DNA of 64,000 nt. Origin: Clostridium sporogenes (GTDB lineage: Bacteria > Bacillota > Clostridia > Clostridiales > Clostridiaceae). Below are positions 19,743-28,283 of this stretch, piece after piece (position 1 is the stretch's first letter; every line of letters begins with the position of its first letter). Position numbers and translations under genes: made by a program. Under the pieces are notes generated by a model. It was not told the DNA's origin and made no database searches. It was given only the letters and a program-made list of their open reading frames with translations. The stretch covers positions 3,782,001 to 3,846,000 of the forward strand of contig NZ_CP011663.1 in assembly GCF_001020205.1 (NCBI RefSeq), read 5' to 3'.

Positions 19743-20418
19743 TCTTATAACCTACTCCCCAAACAGTTTTGATATATTTTGAATTCTTCACTGTATCATT
19801 TAACTTTTCTCTTAAATTTCTAATATGTGTTAATAAACTATTATCATTTTCTAAAAATTCTTGTCCCCACACTCTTTCATATAACTCACTTGAAGGAAAG
19901 ACTCTGCCTTTATTTCTAGCAAGCAAATATAAAATATCAAATTCTTTTGGAGTAAGTGTTATTTCATCCTTTCCTTTATATAAAGTATGTTCTTTTAAAT
20001 TTAATTTCAAGTCCTTAATTTTTATAATATCTTTATTTTCTTTAATTTCACTTACATTGCTTCTTCTTAAAATAGCAGACATTCTTAAAGAAAGTTCTAC
20101 TAAATCAAAAGGTTTTGTTATGTAATCATCACAACCAGAAATGAATCCTTTAATTTTATCTTGCTGATTATCTTTAGCTGTTAAAAATATAATCGGCGTA
20201 TTGGTAAGTTTTCTTATTATTTTTATAGCTTCAAATCCATCTATTTTAGACATCATTATGTCCATTAAAATCAAGTCAAACTTTTCATTTTCTATTCTAT
20301 TTAAAGCTTCTTCTCCATTATAAGAAAACTTTACCTCATATCCTTCCTTAATTAAAAATATTTGCAAAAATTCCACTATAGTTTTATCATCATCTACTAT
20401 TAATATTTTATAATTCAC
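19726..20418 (-). CDS. OmpR/PhoB-family response regulator
   Basis: A 230-aa response regulator. The receiver domain (about 1-118) has acidic pocket DDD at residues 9-11, phosphoacceptor Asp53 in LILMDIMMSKIDG and switch Lys in FLTAKDN near 100. The C-terminal winged helix (about 130-228) has LTPKEFDILYLLARN and the recognition helix region HIRNLREKLND. It starts at a GTG with GGGGG upstream. It overlaps its kinase gene by 17 bases. It probably controls its own operon and perhaps the ABC exporter at 20718-22836. Confidence 0.95.
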   Translation of the reverse strand: MNYKILIVDDDKTIVEFLQIFLIKEGYEVKFSYNGEEALNRIENEKFDLILMDIMMSKIDGFEAIKIIRKLTNTPIIFLTAKDNQQDKIKGFISGCDDYITKPFDLVELSLRMSAILRRSNVSEIKENKDIIKIKDLKLNLKEHTLYKGKDEITLTPKEFDILYLLARNKGRVFPSSELYERVWGQEFLENDNSLLTHIRNLREKLNDTVKNSKYIKTVWGVGYKIEKEA

Positions 20419-20717
20419 TTAGCATCCCCCTTACCTGTCTGATACAATTATACCAAATAATTCCCCGCATCAAAACGGTTAAGAAACTATATACGCTAAA
20501 TGAATTATTTACACTTCATTATGTTTTTTAGTCTTCTAAAATTATACAAATATATAACAATGATGAGTAGAGTTATTGGCTTTATGTGAAGTTTTTATCC
20601 AAACTAAAGCTTGGGAAATGGTTATTTAATGACGTAGCTTATCTTTATTCTCACTTTGAATAGGATGAAAATATCAAAATAGGCAATCATCAGATAAAAT
20701 AGGGTTTAATCATATCT
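20419..20717. other. Intergenic region between two-component operon and ABC exporter
   Basis: About 300 bases with no ORF supported by a ribosome binding site. It must contain the promoter of the response regulator on minus (right part of the 20420-20520 stretch). I see no clear terminator hairpin for the ABC genes. Confidence 0.5.
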
Positions 20718-21926
20718 TTATAATATATCTCTCTTTACAAAAACAAAATTAGATATTAAATAACATCCTATAGTCCAGGCTAAAAGAATAAATATGATAA
20801 AAGGTATATTTACAAACGACAACCCAATTTTAGGAATTATCTCTCTACTGATTACAAGTTCTCCAGTACTATAAGTGGAAAATAAGTAAGGCATAACCTT
20901 ATGAATTACTAAGTTTCCTCCAGTAGCATTATCTAATTGTTTAGTATTTATAATAGATATTACAGCAAACAATATAGTACTAATACTAATAGAAGTTACA
21001 CTTTTCTTAGTTAGTGTAGAAATCAATAAACATAATGATACAGTAGCCATTATAAATAGCATACTTATACCTTCGCTCAATAATACAAATTTAAAAATAG
21101 AAGATATTTTTAAACTACTTAAATCCGGTTTTACTCCCAAACCTATATTTTCAATTAAATCTTTATTAGCAATATATCTACTATAATAAGCCATTGGCTC
21201 TTTGAAAGATCCAAAACTAAACACTGTACCTAAAACTAAAAATGCTAATATTTTTATAATTAAAAACGATAAAATACAAACTATAGCTGAAGCCATAAAC
21301 TTTGAAAATAAAACTCTTTCCCTAGAAACTGGTTTGGTTAAAAGAAGTTTTATGGTAGCTGGATTAAATTCTCCTGACACTGAAGTAGACGTCATTATGG
21401 CTATAATTATTGAAATTATTAAAAATCCCATAATCATATTCACCTTAGGCATAACATTAAATGCAGTTATTTCATAATTTGGTGTAGGTGTAATATTATT
21501 ATTTAGATAATAATCATTCATTGCTATTTGTTGTTTATATTCACTTATCGCTGCATTTTCACCATTTTTTTCTGACTCTTTGATCTGCTTCTTTAAATTA
21601 TTATTATCTTTAGTTAATCTCCTTTTCCAATCTAAATTTTTATTTGCAATTTGAAATTTTAGATCTTTATTTCTTCTTTCTATACTTTTTATATTTTGCT
21701 CTATTTCATTTTTTCTTTCTTTAGGTATATCTTTATCTTTCTTTTGATTTTGCCAATACTCTAAATTTTTTTCATTAAAACTTAACATTGTTTCAGGTTT
21801 AGATTTCAATGTATCTTTGTACATTAAAACACTAATACATGCATATAAAACAATAAATATGCTCATAACAACTAAATATTTTCTTGATAAAATAATCTTT
21901 TTCATTTCATTTTTTATTAATTTCAT
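20718..21926 (-). CDS. ABC-2 family transporter permease
   Basis: A 402-aa membrane subunit. One N-terminal hydrophobic segment (about 20-40) is followed by a very charged extracytoplasmic domain (about 50-165), then five hydrophobic segments to the C-terminus. The loop MTSTSVSGEFNPATIKLLLTKPVSRERVLFSKF is typical of ABC-2 permeases of the bacitracin/lantibiotic export type. I chose the ATG at 21926, which directly follows the stop codon of the ATPase gene and uses an AGGAAGG site within it. An in-frame TTG lies seven codons earlier. It forms a transporter with the upstream ATPase. Confidence 0.85.
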   Translation of the reverse strand: MKLIKNEMKKIILSRKYLVVMSIFIVLYACISVLMYKDTLKSKPETMLSFNEKNLEYWQNQKKDKDIPKERKNEIEQNIKSIERRNKDLKFQIANKNLDWKRRLTKDNNNLKKQIKESEKNGENAAISEYKQQIAMNDYYLNNNITPTPNYEITAFNVMPKVNMIMGFLIISIIIAIMTSTSVSGEFNPATIKLLLTKPVSRERVLFSKFMASAIVCILSFLIIKILAFLVLGTVFSFGSFKEPMAYYSRYIANKDLIENIGLGVKPDLSSLKISSIFKFVLLSEGISMLFIMATVSLCLLISTLTKKSVTSISISTILFAVISIINTKQLDNATGGNLVIHKVMPYLFSTYSTGELVISREIIPKIGLSFVNIPFIIFILLAWTIGCYLISNFVFVKRDIL

Positions 21927-21930
21927 ATTC

Positions 21931-22836
21931 TTAAGCACCTTCCTCAAGTATTTTCATAAATTTATTCTCAAGATTGCTTTCAACCTTACATATATCATCA
22001 ATGTTTACATCATTTTTACCTATCTCTTTTATTATCTGGGAAAAGTTTTTGGGACTTATTTCAACAACAATAGAATTTTGCTCTACATTAATATTTCTTA
22101 CAAAATTTAATTTTGAAAATACATCTTGTATCTTTTTTATTTCATTAGTAGATATTTTTAATCTTTCAATATTAGAAGATTCTTCTGACACTGCTTGTAT
22201 TGTTTTTATACTGCCTTTATTTATAATTGCAAAGTGATCACACATTTGCTCAATTTCAGATAAAATATGTGATGATATAAAAACTGCACTATTATTTTTT
22301 TTTGCTATATCTTTTACTATCTCTCTAAACTCATGCATTCCTATAGGGTCTAATCCATTTGTTGGCTCATCTAATATTAATAACTTTGGATTTGACAATA
22401 TAGCTTGACCTAGTCCTAATCTTTGTTTCATTCCCAAAGAATACTTTTTAACATTATCATTGATTCTATCTTTTAATCCCACAAGTTCTGCAACTTCATT
22501 TATTCTTTCTTTAGTAATATCACCATATAAATCTGCATAGTATTTTAAATTTTGCATCCCTGTTAAGTCATTGTACATATCTGGATTTTCAACTATACAG
22601 CCTACATTTTTCAAAGACTTTATTCTTTCTTTTTGTATATCATGACCCATAATTTTAATACGCCCTTTTGTTGGAGCTATAAGACCTACCATCATTCTTA
22701 TAGTAGTTGTTTTCCCTGCTCCATTAGGCCCTAAAAATCCAAATATCTCTCCCTCTTTCACTGAAAAACTAACATCCTTAATTATTTCTCTTTTCCCAAT
22801 TTTTTTATGAATATTTTCCACCTGAAGAACTTCCAT
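21931..22836 (-). CDS. ABC transporter ATP-binding protein (BcrA-like)
   Basis: ATPase subunit (301 aa) of an exporter. Walker A is GFLGPNGAGKTT (about 33-44), the signature YSLGMKQR (about 135), Walker B LLILDEPTNGLDP (about 155) and the His switch SSHILSE (about 190). The YSLGMKQR signature and C-terminal extension resemble bacitracin/lantibiotic immunity ATPases of the BcrA type. GGAGGAG precedes the ATG. The permease follows immediately. The neighbouring two-component system makes a peptide-antibiotic resistance role plausible; this is inference. Confidence 0.93.
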   Translation of the reverse strand: MEVLQVENIHKKIGKREIIKDVSFSVKEGEIFGFLGPNGAGKTTTIRMMVGLIAPTKGRIKIMGHDIQKERIKSLKNVGCIVENPDMYNDLTGMQNLKYYADLYGDITKERINEVAELVGLKDRINDNVKKYSLGMKQRLGLGQAILSNPKLLILDEPTNGLDPIGMHEFREIVKDIAKKNNSAVFISSHILSEIEQMCDHFAIINKGSIKTIQAVSEESSNIERLKISTNEIKKIQDVFSKLNFVRNINVEQNSIVVEISPKNFSQIIKEIGKNDVNIDDICKVESNLENKFMKILEEGA

Positions 22837-23204
22837 TTTTTCTCCTCCATTTTAAATTAATATAAATTTAGAAATTATTACTATATATTTAATATACATA
22901 ACAAAACTAAAGGAAAAAGAAATATAAACTAAAGAAAATATAAAGATTATAAAATAGCATTTTATATTTAACTCTATACAAAATTTAAGGTAGTATTAAG
23001 GTAAAATACACGTTTATGTAATGTTACCATGATAATCTAAAGGCTAATCAATAGCTTAATATTTAATAAATCCTTAAATACCAAATATCTAATATAATAA
23101 AAAAACAAATGAAATTTTAGATAAGAAAGGAAGGTGAAATCCTTTATAAGCTTACTAAACTAATAATGTATTAAATTTTAGTAGCTTTTGTATAAGGATT
23201 CTTT
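22837..23204. other. Divergent intergenic region with structured leader
   Basis: About 370 bases between the divergent ABC operon and the small membrane protein gene. The left part is featureless AT-rich DNA that should hold both promoters. The right part forms the leader hairpin annotated at 23136-23201. Confidence 0.55.
23136..23201 (+). promoter_or_regulatory. Leader inverted repeat covering the ribosome binding site
   Basis: GAAATCCTTTATAAGCTTAC (23136-23155) is nearly complementary to the segment at 23181-23201 that carries the AAGGA ribosome binding site of the gene starting at 23205. The fold would hide that site. No terminator U-run follows, so translational control is the natural reading. 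This is inference from complementarity only. Confidence 0.45.
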
Positions 23205-23408
23205 ATGGCAAATAATTTATTTTTATTTAGTATAATAATTTTATTTATTGGATTCTTTTTCATGGGAATGAGTAAATTATCTTTTAAATGGAGAGCTTTT
23301 ACAAATAAGCCAGCTTGGAATGGAGCAACTATACCATTTTTAATGATAGGACTTGTATTTTTTATAATTGGATTAATATTAGTATATAGTTTTTATCCAT
23401 TCAAATAA
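23205..23408 (+). CDS. Small two-TM membrane protein
   Basis: A 67-aa protein with hydrophobic segments at about residues 4-24 and 45-63 separated by a polar, Trp-containing loop. AAGGA lies 6 bases before the ATG, and a terminator-like hairpin follows the stop. I do not recognise a family. It is the only plus-strand gene for several kilobases. Its leader may control translation (see 23136-23201). A membrane-embedded accessory or stress peptide is possible, but nothing in the sequence specifies a role. Confidence 0.65.
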   Translation: MANNLFLFSIIILFIGFFFMGMSKLSFKWRAFTNKPAWNGATIPFLMIGLVFFIIGLILVYSFYPFK

Positions 23409-23411
23409 TAA

Positions 23412-23429
23412 GAGCTCCCTAAGGAGCTC
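23412..23429 (+). terminator. Terminator of the small membrane protein gene
   Basis: Short perfect stem GAGCTCC / GGAGCTC with a 4-base loop, immediately past the stop codon. The downstream T-stretch is weak, so efficiency is uncertain. Confidence 0.55.
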
Positions 23430-23537
23430 CTAATAGCTTTTCTATTTCTCTATAAGCTATAAAAATAGCATAGCTCATAAATATAATTTTTCACCGGATA
23501 AAAATATTATAGTTAATAATACTCTGATATTTTGTAA

Positions 23538-24584
23538 CTAATTTCTAAAAATATGCCACATTGCATTATTTCTGCCCCTAGCAAATACATCAGTTCTGTT
23601 TGGTCCCCAGGATACCGCAGCTGGATCAGAGGTTATAATATTCCCTCTAATCGTTGACCAATTACTCCAACGAGATCCGTTCCAAGACCTGGTCATCAAT
23701 TGATTGTTTGCGCCCCTAGCAAATACCTCTAATCTATTAGATCTTCTAGAAGAAACAGCGGGGCCAGAAGTTAATCTTCCTCCAAGGTCTTCCCATCTAC
23801 TCCAGCGAGATCCATTCCACCATAAATGAAACAGACGGTTACCTTGGCCCCGTGCAAATACATCAATTCTATTGTTTCCCCAAGACACAGCTGCTGGTGA
23901 AGAGGTTAGTGTTCCACCAAGACTTTCCCATTCACTCCAGCGAGAACCATTCCACCATTTATGCCAAAGTGCATTATCCGTTCCCCTTACAAAAGTATCT
24001 AATCTGTTAGGCGCCCAGGAAGATACTGCTGGTGAAGAGGTCAAAACACCTCCAAGACTTTCCCAGCTGCTCCATCGAGAACCGTTCCAAAATATATGCC
24101 ACATAGCATTATCTGTACCTCTAGCAAATACATCAATTCTATTATTTCCCCAAGATACAGCTCCAGGAGCAGAAGTTAATCTTCCTCCAAGGCTTTCCCA
24201 TTCACTCCAACGAGAACCGTTCCACCATTTATGCCAAAGAGCATCATCTGTTCCCCTTACAAAAGTATCTAATCTGTTAGGAGCCCAGGAAGATACTGCT
24301 GGTGCGGAAGTTAAAACGCCCCCAAGATTTTCCCAGCGACTCCATCTACCACTAGGAAATGGTATGTTCACCTGCCTATCTAAAGATCTAGTATCATTAG
24401 AATCTTCCTCATCATAAAAAATATCATCCTCTTCCATGTTACTGTAATTCTCAGTCTCATCATTATAATCTTCAGCGTCATTATAATATTCAAAATCTTC
24501 TATGGATCTCATTTGCTCATCTGGGAATGGGAAAGGAAATTGCTGCATGTAACAAGGAAAACAAAAAAATAGATTATTATACAT
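23538..24584 (-). CDS. DUF346 (PLL-like) beta-propeller lectin-like protein
   Basis: A protein of 348 aa. An N-terminal stretch with aromatic/Cys content (FFCFPCYM) leads into a strongly acidic linker (about residues 20-75). Six tandem repeats of about 45 residues follow, each opening with a GxRWSxWExLGG block and containing NRxDxFxRG and ALWHxWWNGS. This is the DUF346 repeat seen in sugar-binding beta-propellers such as PLL lectins and a C. botulinum protein. Repeats 1 and 3, and 2 and 4, are nearly identical, pointing to recent duplication of a two-repeat unit. No signal peptide is evident. The ATG at 24584 follows GAGGAGG. The ligand is unknown. Confidence 0.85.
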   Translation of the reverse strand: MYNNLFFCFPCYMQQFPFPFPDEQMRSIEDFEYYNDAEDYNDETENYSNMEEDDIFYDEEDSNDTRSLDRQVNIPFPSGRWSRWENLGGVLTSAPAVSSWAPNRLDTFVRGTDDALWHKWWNGSRWSEWESLGGRLTSAPGAVSWGNNRIDVFARGTDNAMWHIFWNGSRWSSWESLGGVLTSSPAVSSWAPNRLDTFVRGTDNALWHKWWNGSRWSEWESLGGTLTSSPAAVSWGNNRIDVFARGQGNRLFHLWWNGSRWSRWEDLGGRLTSGPAVSSRRSNRLEVFARGANNQLMTRSWNGSRWSNWSTIRGNIITSDPAAVSWGPNRTDVFARGRNNAMWHIFRN

Positions 24585-24716
24585 TAGGAACCTCCTCATA
24601 TTATTGTTCCTGCCTAAACAGTCATCAATTATATTTTATGACTAAAAATAAAACCTGTTACACTTTAATTAGTTAGCAATTTTAAAATAATAATATTTTA
24701 ATTTTCAATATGTTAA

Positions 24717-24819
24717 AATGGACTGTCGCATTAAAGAATTTACGCACAATACATTGTTTTACAAGTTTAAAGTTAACACAATATATTATAGGATTTATTC
24801 ATAATGCGACAGCCCCTTA
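24717..24819 (-). repeat. MITE-like ~100 bp terminally inverted repeat, copy 1
   Basis: Imperfect terminal inverted repeats (ACTGTCGCATTA at the left, TAATGCGACAGCCCCTT at the right) enclose about 70 AT-rich bases. Its reverse complement matches the element at 26105-26206 over nearly the whole length. It lies 3' of the mupG-like gene and may also work as a transcription-ending hairpin. Confidence 0.85.
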
Positions 24820-24924
24820 ATTTAACTAATATTTTCAAATTAAGCGATAATTATAAATATAATATTAATCATTAACATAAATAAGTTTCAAATAGATAAA
24901 ATAATCTTTATATAATGTTATAAA

Positions 24925-26010
24925 TTATATAATAAATTCAAACTTTTCCCAAGGCTCCAAGTGATCAATAAGAAATATTTCTTCATCTATTATTCTTCCT
25001 ACAACATTAGTTTTACCTGAATTTTTCATATCTTTAAGGGCAATTTGTAATTCCCCTGCATATCTTTTATACAATGAAGATTCTATTAACAAATCTCCTC
25101 TTCTAATGTCTACAGTATTAAAAGCTTCAAAATTATAATCCTTATATTTAACTCTACTTTGAGTTGATCTTACTAAATAATCAGATACATCCCCTCTATT
25201 GAAATGAAATTCATTAAGAATTATTCTTTTTTCAACTTCGGGAATTTTATCTACAAGATTAACTTTAAACTCTAACATATCTTTATTAATTTTACTTAAC
25301 GCTTTAAGTTCTTCCTCTGAAGCAAATGCATTAGCAATAATAACATCATCTATAAATCCTGTAGCAAATAAATGTTTAGCTTGAACTTCTATAGGCAATT
25401 CTCTATGCATTTCTAATGTACTTAATCCTTCTGATACAGGCCATGGTCCATATTTTGCTTCTTTTGAACTTACAAACGCCGCCGTTCTTATGCCTAAATT
25501 CTTAAATTGTTTACTACACTTTAGAAAATGTTTATAACTTAATCCAGTATATCTATGTGGATAAAAATTATGGCAGCCTAATATATTTTCTAAGTTAGGC
25601 TTATATGTTAAAATATTGTCTATATATTTTGTACCATTACTCATATTCAGTTCTACTTTTATTCCGTATTTGTTAAAGGACATTATAGATTCTTCAACTC
25701 CACTAAATCCTAGATCTAATCTTATACCATAAAATCCTATATCCTTAAAAATGGATAAATCTGAATAAGAAATTTTAAGTCTTTTAAATACTTCTGGTTC
25801 AACATCTCCTACAACTTCCATTCCTTTTGTATTTGCAAATTGAATTATATCTTTAAACCTACTAATCAATTGATCTATTTCCATTTCTTCTGAAGATATT
25901 AAACATGTAAAAATTCTTTTAAACCCATACTTTGCTGCAAGTTCTATATACTCTTTTATTTTTTCAATATTTGTGTTTGATGGATATACAGATATCCCCA
26001 ATTTTCTCAT
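24925..26010 (-). CDS. mupG: MupG-like 6-phospho-N-acetylmuramidase (DUF871 family)
   Basis: A 361-aa TIM-barrel protein of the DUF871 family. The characterised member, S. aureus MupG, cleaves MurNAc-6-phosphate from GlcNAc in recovered peptidoglycan disaccharide. Visible landmarks are LGISVYPSN at the N-terminus, GDVEPEVFKRL near 95, RLDLGFSG near 120, CHNFYPHRYTGLS near 165 and the EFHFNRGDVSDYLVRSTQSR block near 290. The small C-terminal domain follows. The ATG at 26010 has GGAG 8 bases upstream; a GTG three codons earlier touches that site. It lies downstream of the amino sugar kinase and PTS genes. Two inverted copies of a ~100 bp repeat flank it. Confidence 0.85.
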   Translation of the reverse strand: MRKLGISVYPSNTNIEKIKEYIELAAKYGFKRIFTCLISSEEMEIDQLISRFKDIIQFANTKGMEVVGDVEPEVFKRLKISYSDLSIFKDIGFYGIRLDLGFSGVEESIMSFNKYGIKVELNMSNGTKYIDNILTYKPNLENILGCHNFYPHRYTGLSYKHFLKCSKQFKNLGIRTAAFVSSKEAKYGPWPVSEGLSTLEMHRELPIEVQAKHLFATGFIDDVIIANAFASEEELKALSKINKDMLEFKVNLVDKIPEVEKRIILNEFHFNRGDVSDYLVRSTQSRVKYKDYNFEAFNTVDIRRGDLLIESSLYKRYAGELQIALKDMKNSGKTNVVGRIIDEEIFLIDHLEPWEKFEFII

Positions 26011-26104
26011 ATAATTCACTCCAAACTTTATTATAAGTTATATACTCTTTTATTTTTAAAACATCAGTAATAAATACTATTTATAATTTTTCATCTTTAT
26101 TATA

Positions 26105-26206
26105 AAGGGGCTGTCGTACTAAGAATAAATCCTACAATACATTGTGTTAACTTTAAATTTGCAAAACGATATATTGTATATAAAATTTTTAATGCCACAG
26201 CCCCTT
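26105..26206 (+). repeat. MITE-like ~100 bp terminally inverted repeat, copy 2
   Basis: AAGGGGCTGTCGTACTA at the left and TAATGCCACAGCCCCTT at the right form terminal inverted repeats. The internal part, including CCTACAATACATTGTGTTAA, matches copy 1 (24717-24819) in reverse orientation. It encodes no ORF. It sits between the sugar kinase gene and the mupG-like gene. Confidence 0.85.
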
Positions 26207-26392
26207 CGAATTTATATAAATACAATTCTTAGCATAAACGGGAGTCCTTGAAGCTCTATCTCCTGATTAGAACATATTATCTACGGTCATATTGAACCCA
26301 TTGAGGATTATAGTCTTAGTGGTAGTAAATATAGGATAAAATTTGATTTTTTATTCATTATTTAAAACCTGATCTAAAAATAAAACTTCTGT
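26207..26392. other. Non-coding stretch between MITE-like copy and kinase gene
   Basis: About 185 bases with no ORF, slightly less AT-rich than its surroundings. Together with copy 2 it separates the kinase and mupG-like genes by 382 bases. I see no recognisable remnant or promoter. Confidence 0.4.
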
Positions 26393-27286
26393 TTATATTT
26401 CCTTTAAATACATATAGTAGGCTCCTTTACTAGATGATACATCTTCTTGTACTATTTCTACTTCTCCTAAATTTGCTAATAAATATTCCTTAAAAGCTTG
26501 TCTTAAAACTTTAGCTTTTTCTATAACACTTCCCTTTACTCCTATTAAACATCTTTTTTCAAAATTCAACTTTTTATATACTCTTTCTGTTATTACTCCA
26601 AGAGCTTTTCCTTCTTTTTTTAATATATCTATTGCATTTTCCTCTCCCTCTTCTCCTAACTTGGATATTAATGTAGTTAGGGAAGCTATTTTATCTTTTG
26701 TAGAAGAGTACACAAATGCACAAATTTCATCTGTACTTCTTATATTTAGTTCTTTTAAAATTTCTTTATGCAATTTACTTTTTTCTAACTTTAATTCTTC
26801 TTCATAAATCATTCTTTTTAATGCATTAATCGCAATAGAATACCCACTGCCTTCATCACCTAATAAATGCCCCCATCCCCCACATTTATCTTTAATATTA
26901 TTTCTAATTCCTATACATATAGATCCAGTACCAGCTATAGTTAATATACCATCTTGTCCTTTTAATACTGCTTTTAAAGCTAATTCTCCATCATTTATCA
27001 CTAATACATCCGCATGAAAATTTTCCTTTATATTTTTTTCTATTACATATGCATTGTTAGCTACTTCCATTCCAGCAGCTCCAATATATATCTTTTTTAA
27101 TCCTTCTTTACCTAATTCATCTATACAAGTTTTTATTGAATTAAGTATATTATTTATAGCTTCTTTTTCATTCAATACTAAGTTGCCAAATCCAGTAACT
27201 TTTTTTATTAATTCATGTCCCTTTAAATCATAAGCTATTGCTTCAGTTTTTGTTCCTCCTGCATCTACTCCTATTACATAATCCAT
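26393..27286 (-). CDS. BadF/BadG-type amino sugar kinase (MurK/NagK-like)
   Basis: A 297-aa ASKHA-fold kinase. The phosphate-1 motif GVDAGGTKTEAIAYD is at about residues 5-19, followed by GAAGMEVA (about 69) and the adenosine region GTGSICIG (about 118). CGGWGHLLGDEGSGYSIA lies at about 134-151. This matches the N-acetylglucosamine/N-acetylmuramic acid kinases of the BadF family, including clostridial MurK. Next to a MupG-type hydrolase it could phosphorylate the free GlcNAc released. GGAGG precedes the ATG. It is 59 bases downstream of the EIIA gene and probably in the same transcript. Confidence 0.85.
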   Translation of the reverse strand: MDYVIGVDAGGTKTEAIAYDLKGHELIKKVTGFGNLVLNEKEAINNILNSIKTCIDELGKEGLKKIYIGAAGMEVANNAYVIEKNIKENFHADVLVINDGELALKAVLKGQDGILTIAGTGSICIGIRNNIKDKCGGWGHLLGDEGSGYSIAINALKRMIYEEELKLEKSKLHKEILKELNIRSTDEICAFVYSSTKDKIASLTTLISKLGEEGEENAIDILKKEGKALGVITERVYKKLNFEKRCLIGVKGSVIEKAKVLRQAFKEYLLANLGEVEIVQEDVSSSKGAYYMYLKEI

Positions 27287-27345
27287 ATCATAGCCTCCTA
27301 TAATTAATTATAAGAATTTAATAAATATATTTTATTCTTATTAGC

Positions 27346-27642
27346 TTATAATCTCATATAAACTTCAACTAATTCAATAGAAAGATCTTTTAATGTCATA
27401 GTAGTCATTAAATGATCCTGGGCATGGATTAACAATAGTGATATTTCAGCCTTATTACCCGCGGCTTCTTCTTGAATTAAATTAGTTTGGTAACTGTGGG
27501 CTAAACCTAGTTCCTCGTTAGACTTTTCTATAGATTTTTTAGCTTTATCAAACTCACTCTTTTTTGCATATTGTATTGCTTCCATTGCATAAGTTCTAGC
27601 TTCTCCACTATGTGTTATAATATTGAGTATCATCTCTTCCAT
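27346..27642 (-). CDS. PTS lactose/cellobiose-specific EIIA component
   Basis: A cytosolic helical EIIA of the Lac/Cel family (about 98 aa). HSGEARTYAMEAIQYAKK opens the first helix, and the phospho-accepting His lies in LLIHAQDHLMT near residue 75. It passes phosphate from HPr to the EIIB at 27846-28154. The ATG at 27642 starts at the family's usual MEE sequence. A GTG three codons upstream is nearly on top of the AGGAG site. A 204-base gap to the EIIB gene shows no clear terminator. Confidence 0.92.
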   Translation of the reverse strand: MEEMILNIITHSGEARTYAMEAIQYAKKSEFDKAKKSIEKSNEELGLAHSYQTNLIQEEAAGNKAEISLLLIHAQDHLMTTMTLKDLSIELVEVYMRL

Positions 27643-27845
27643 ACTAATCACTCACTCCTGTTCTTATTTTTTTAAAATATTTTTTACCATGTTTATATAC
27701 TTTTTTATTGCTATATTTTTTATATTCAATTTTATCCTATAGTTATAAATACTATATATTGTATATATTGCTGTTTTAAAAAAATTAAATGATTTAACTA
27801 AAATTCAAAAATCAATTACTATACCATAATCTTTGATCATTCTCA

Positions 27846-28154
27846 CTATTTATCAATTAAATCTAAAGCAAAATTTAAAACTTTTTCCCCATTCATAGTT
27901 CCGTAATCCATACTATTTATAACATCTACATTTATTCCCTTTGTTTTTACTTGATCCCTTACTTGATTTAACAAATATCTTACTTGAGGTCCAAGTAAAA
28001 TTACATCTACATCATCAATATACTTTTTTAATTCTGATTCTGGAACAGCATTTATTTTAACATCTATCCCATTTTTTATAGCTACTGCATTCATTTTTGT
28101 TACCAGTAAGCTAGTGGACATTCCTGCGCAACATACTAATAAAATATTTTTCAT
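27846..28154 (-). CDS. PTS lactose/cellobiose-specific EIIB component
   Basis: A 102-aa EIIB protein. The phospho-Cys is in the N-terminal loop LLVCCAGMSTSLL (Cys8 most likely; the extra Cys9 is unusual). VILLGPQVRYLL near residue 54 is typical of the Lac/Cel family. It transfers phosphate from EIIA to the sugar in EIIC. The GGGGG ribosome binding site is strong. A sigma-54 promoter lies 51-66 bases upstream, so this gene heads a minus-strand unit with EIIA, the kinase and perhaps the mupG-like gene. Confidence 0.94.
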   Translation of the reverse strand: MKNILLVCCAGMSTSLLVTKMNAVAIKNGIDVKINAVPESELKKYIDDVDVILLGPQVRYLLNQVRDQVKTKGINVDVINSMDYGTMNGEKVLNFALDLIDK

Positions 28155-28204
28155 TTAAAGTCCCCCTTTAAACATTCTCATAATTATTGCTATATTATAT
28201 TTAC

Positions 28205-28220
28205 AGCAAATTGCATGCCA
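28205..28220 (-). promoter_or_regulatory. Sigma-54 (-24/-12) promoter of the EIIB-EIIA-kinase unit
   Basis: On minus the sequence reads TGGCATGCAATTTGCT. This matches the sigma-54 consensus with -24 GG (28219-28218) and -12 GC (28207-28206) at correct spacing. The EIIB start codon is 51 bases further on. The sigma-54 activator gene lies directly upstream. Confidence 0.88.
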
Positions 28221-28257
28221 ACTATATATCCAATATAATTAAGTATTTGCAACAAAA

Positions 28258-28283
28258 AAGTGTGTATATTTAATTACACACTT
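28258..28283. promoter_or_regulatory. GTGTGTA...TACACAC palindrome upstream of the sigma-54 promoter
   Basis: The arms AAGTGTGTA (28258-28266) and TACACACTT (28275-28283) are perfect inverted repeats with an 8-base spacer, about 40-60 bases upstream of the -24 element. It overlaps the end of the activator gene. It may be the activator's enhancer site, the activator gene's terminator, or both. A related GTGT...ACAC motif lies upstream of the second sigma-54 promoter (33945-33983). Confidence 0.55.

Noticed and set aside
23134..23163. Possible leader peptide starting at a GTG before the small membrane gene
   Set aside because: A nine-codon frame exists, but the GGAAGG lies almost on the GTG and the codons show no regulatory pattern. 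The inverted repeat explains the region better.
23872..24417. Long plus-strand ORF and apparent repeat array in the lectin region
   Set aside because: The ~140 bp periodicity comes from the beta-propeller repeats coded on minus. The spacing and repeat length do not fit a CRISPR array, and the plus ORF is a shadow of the repeats.
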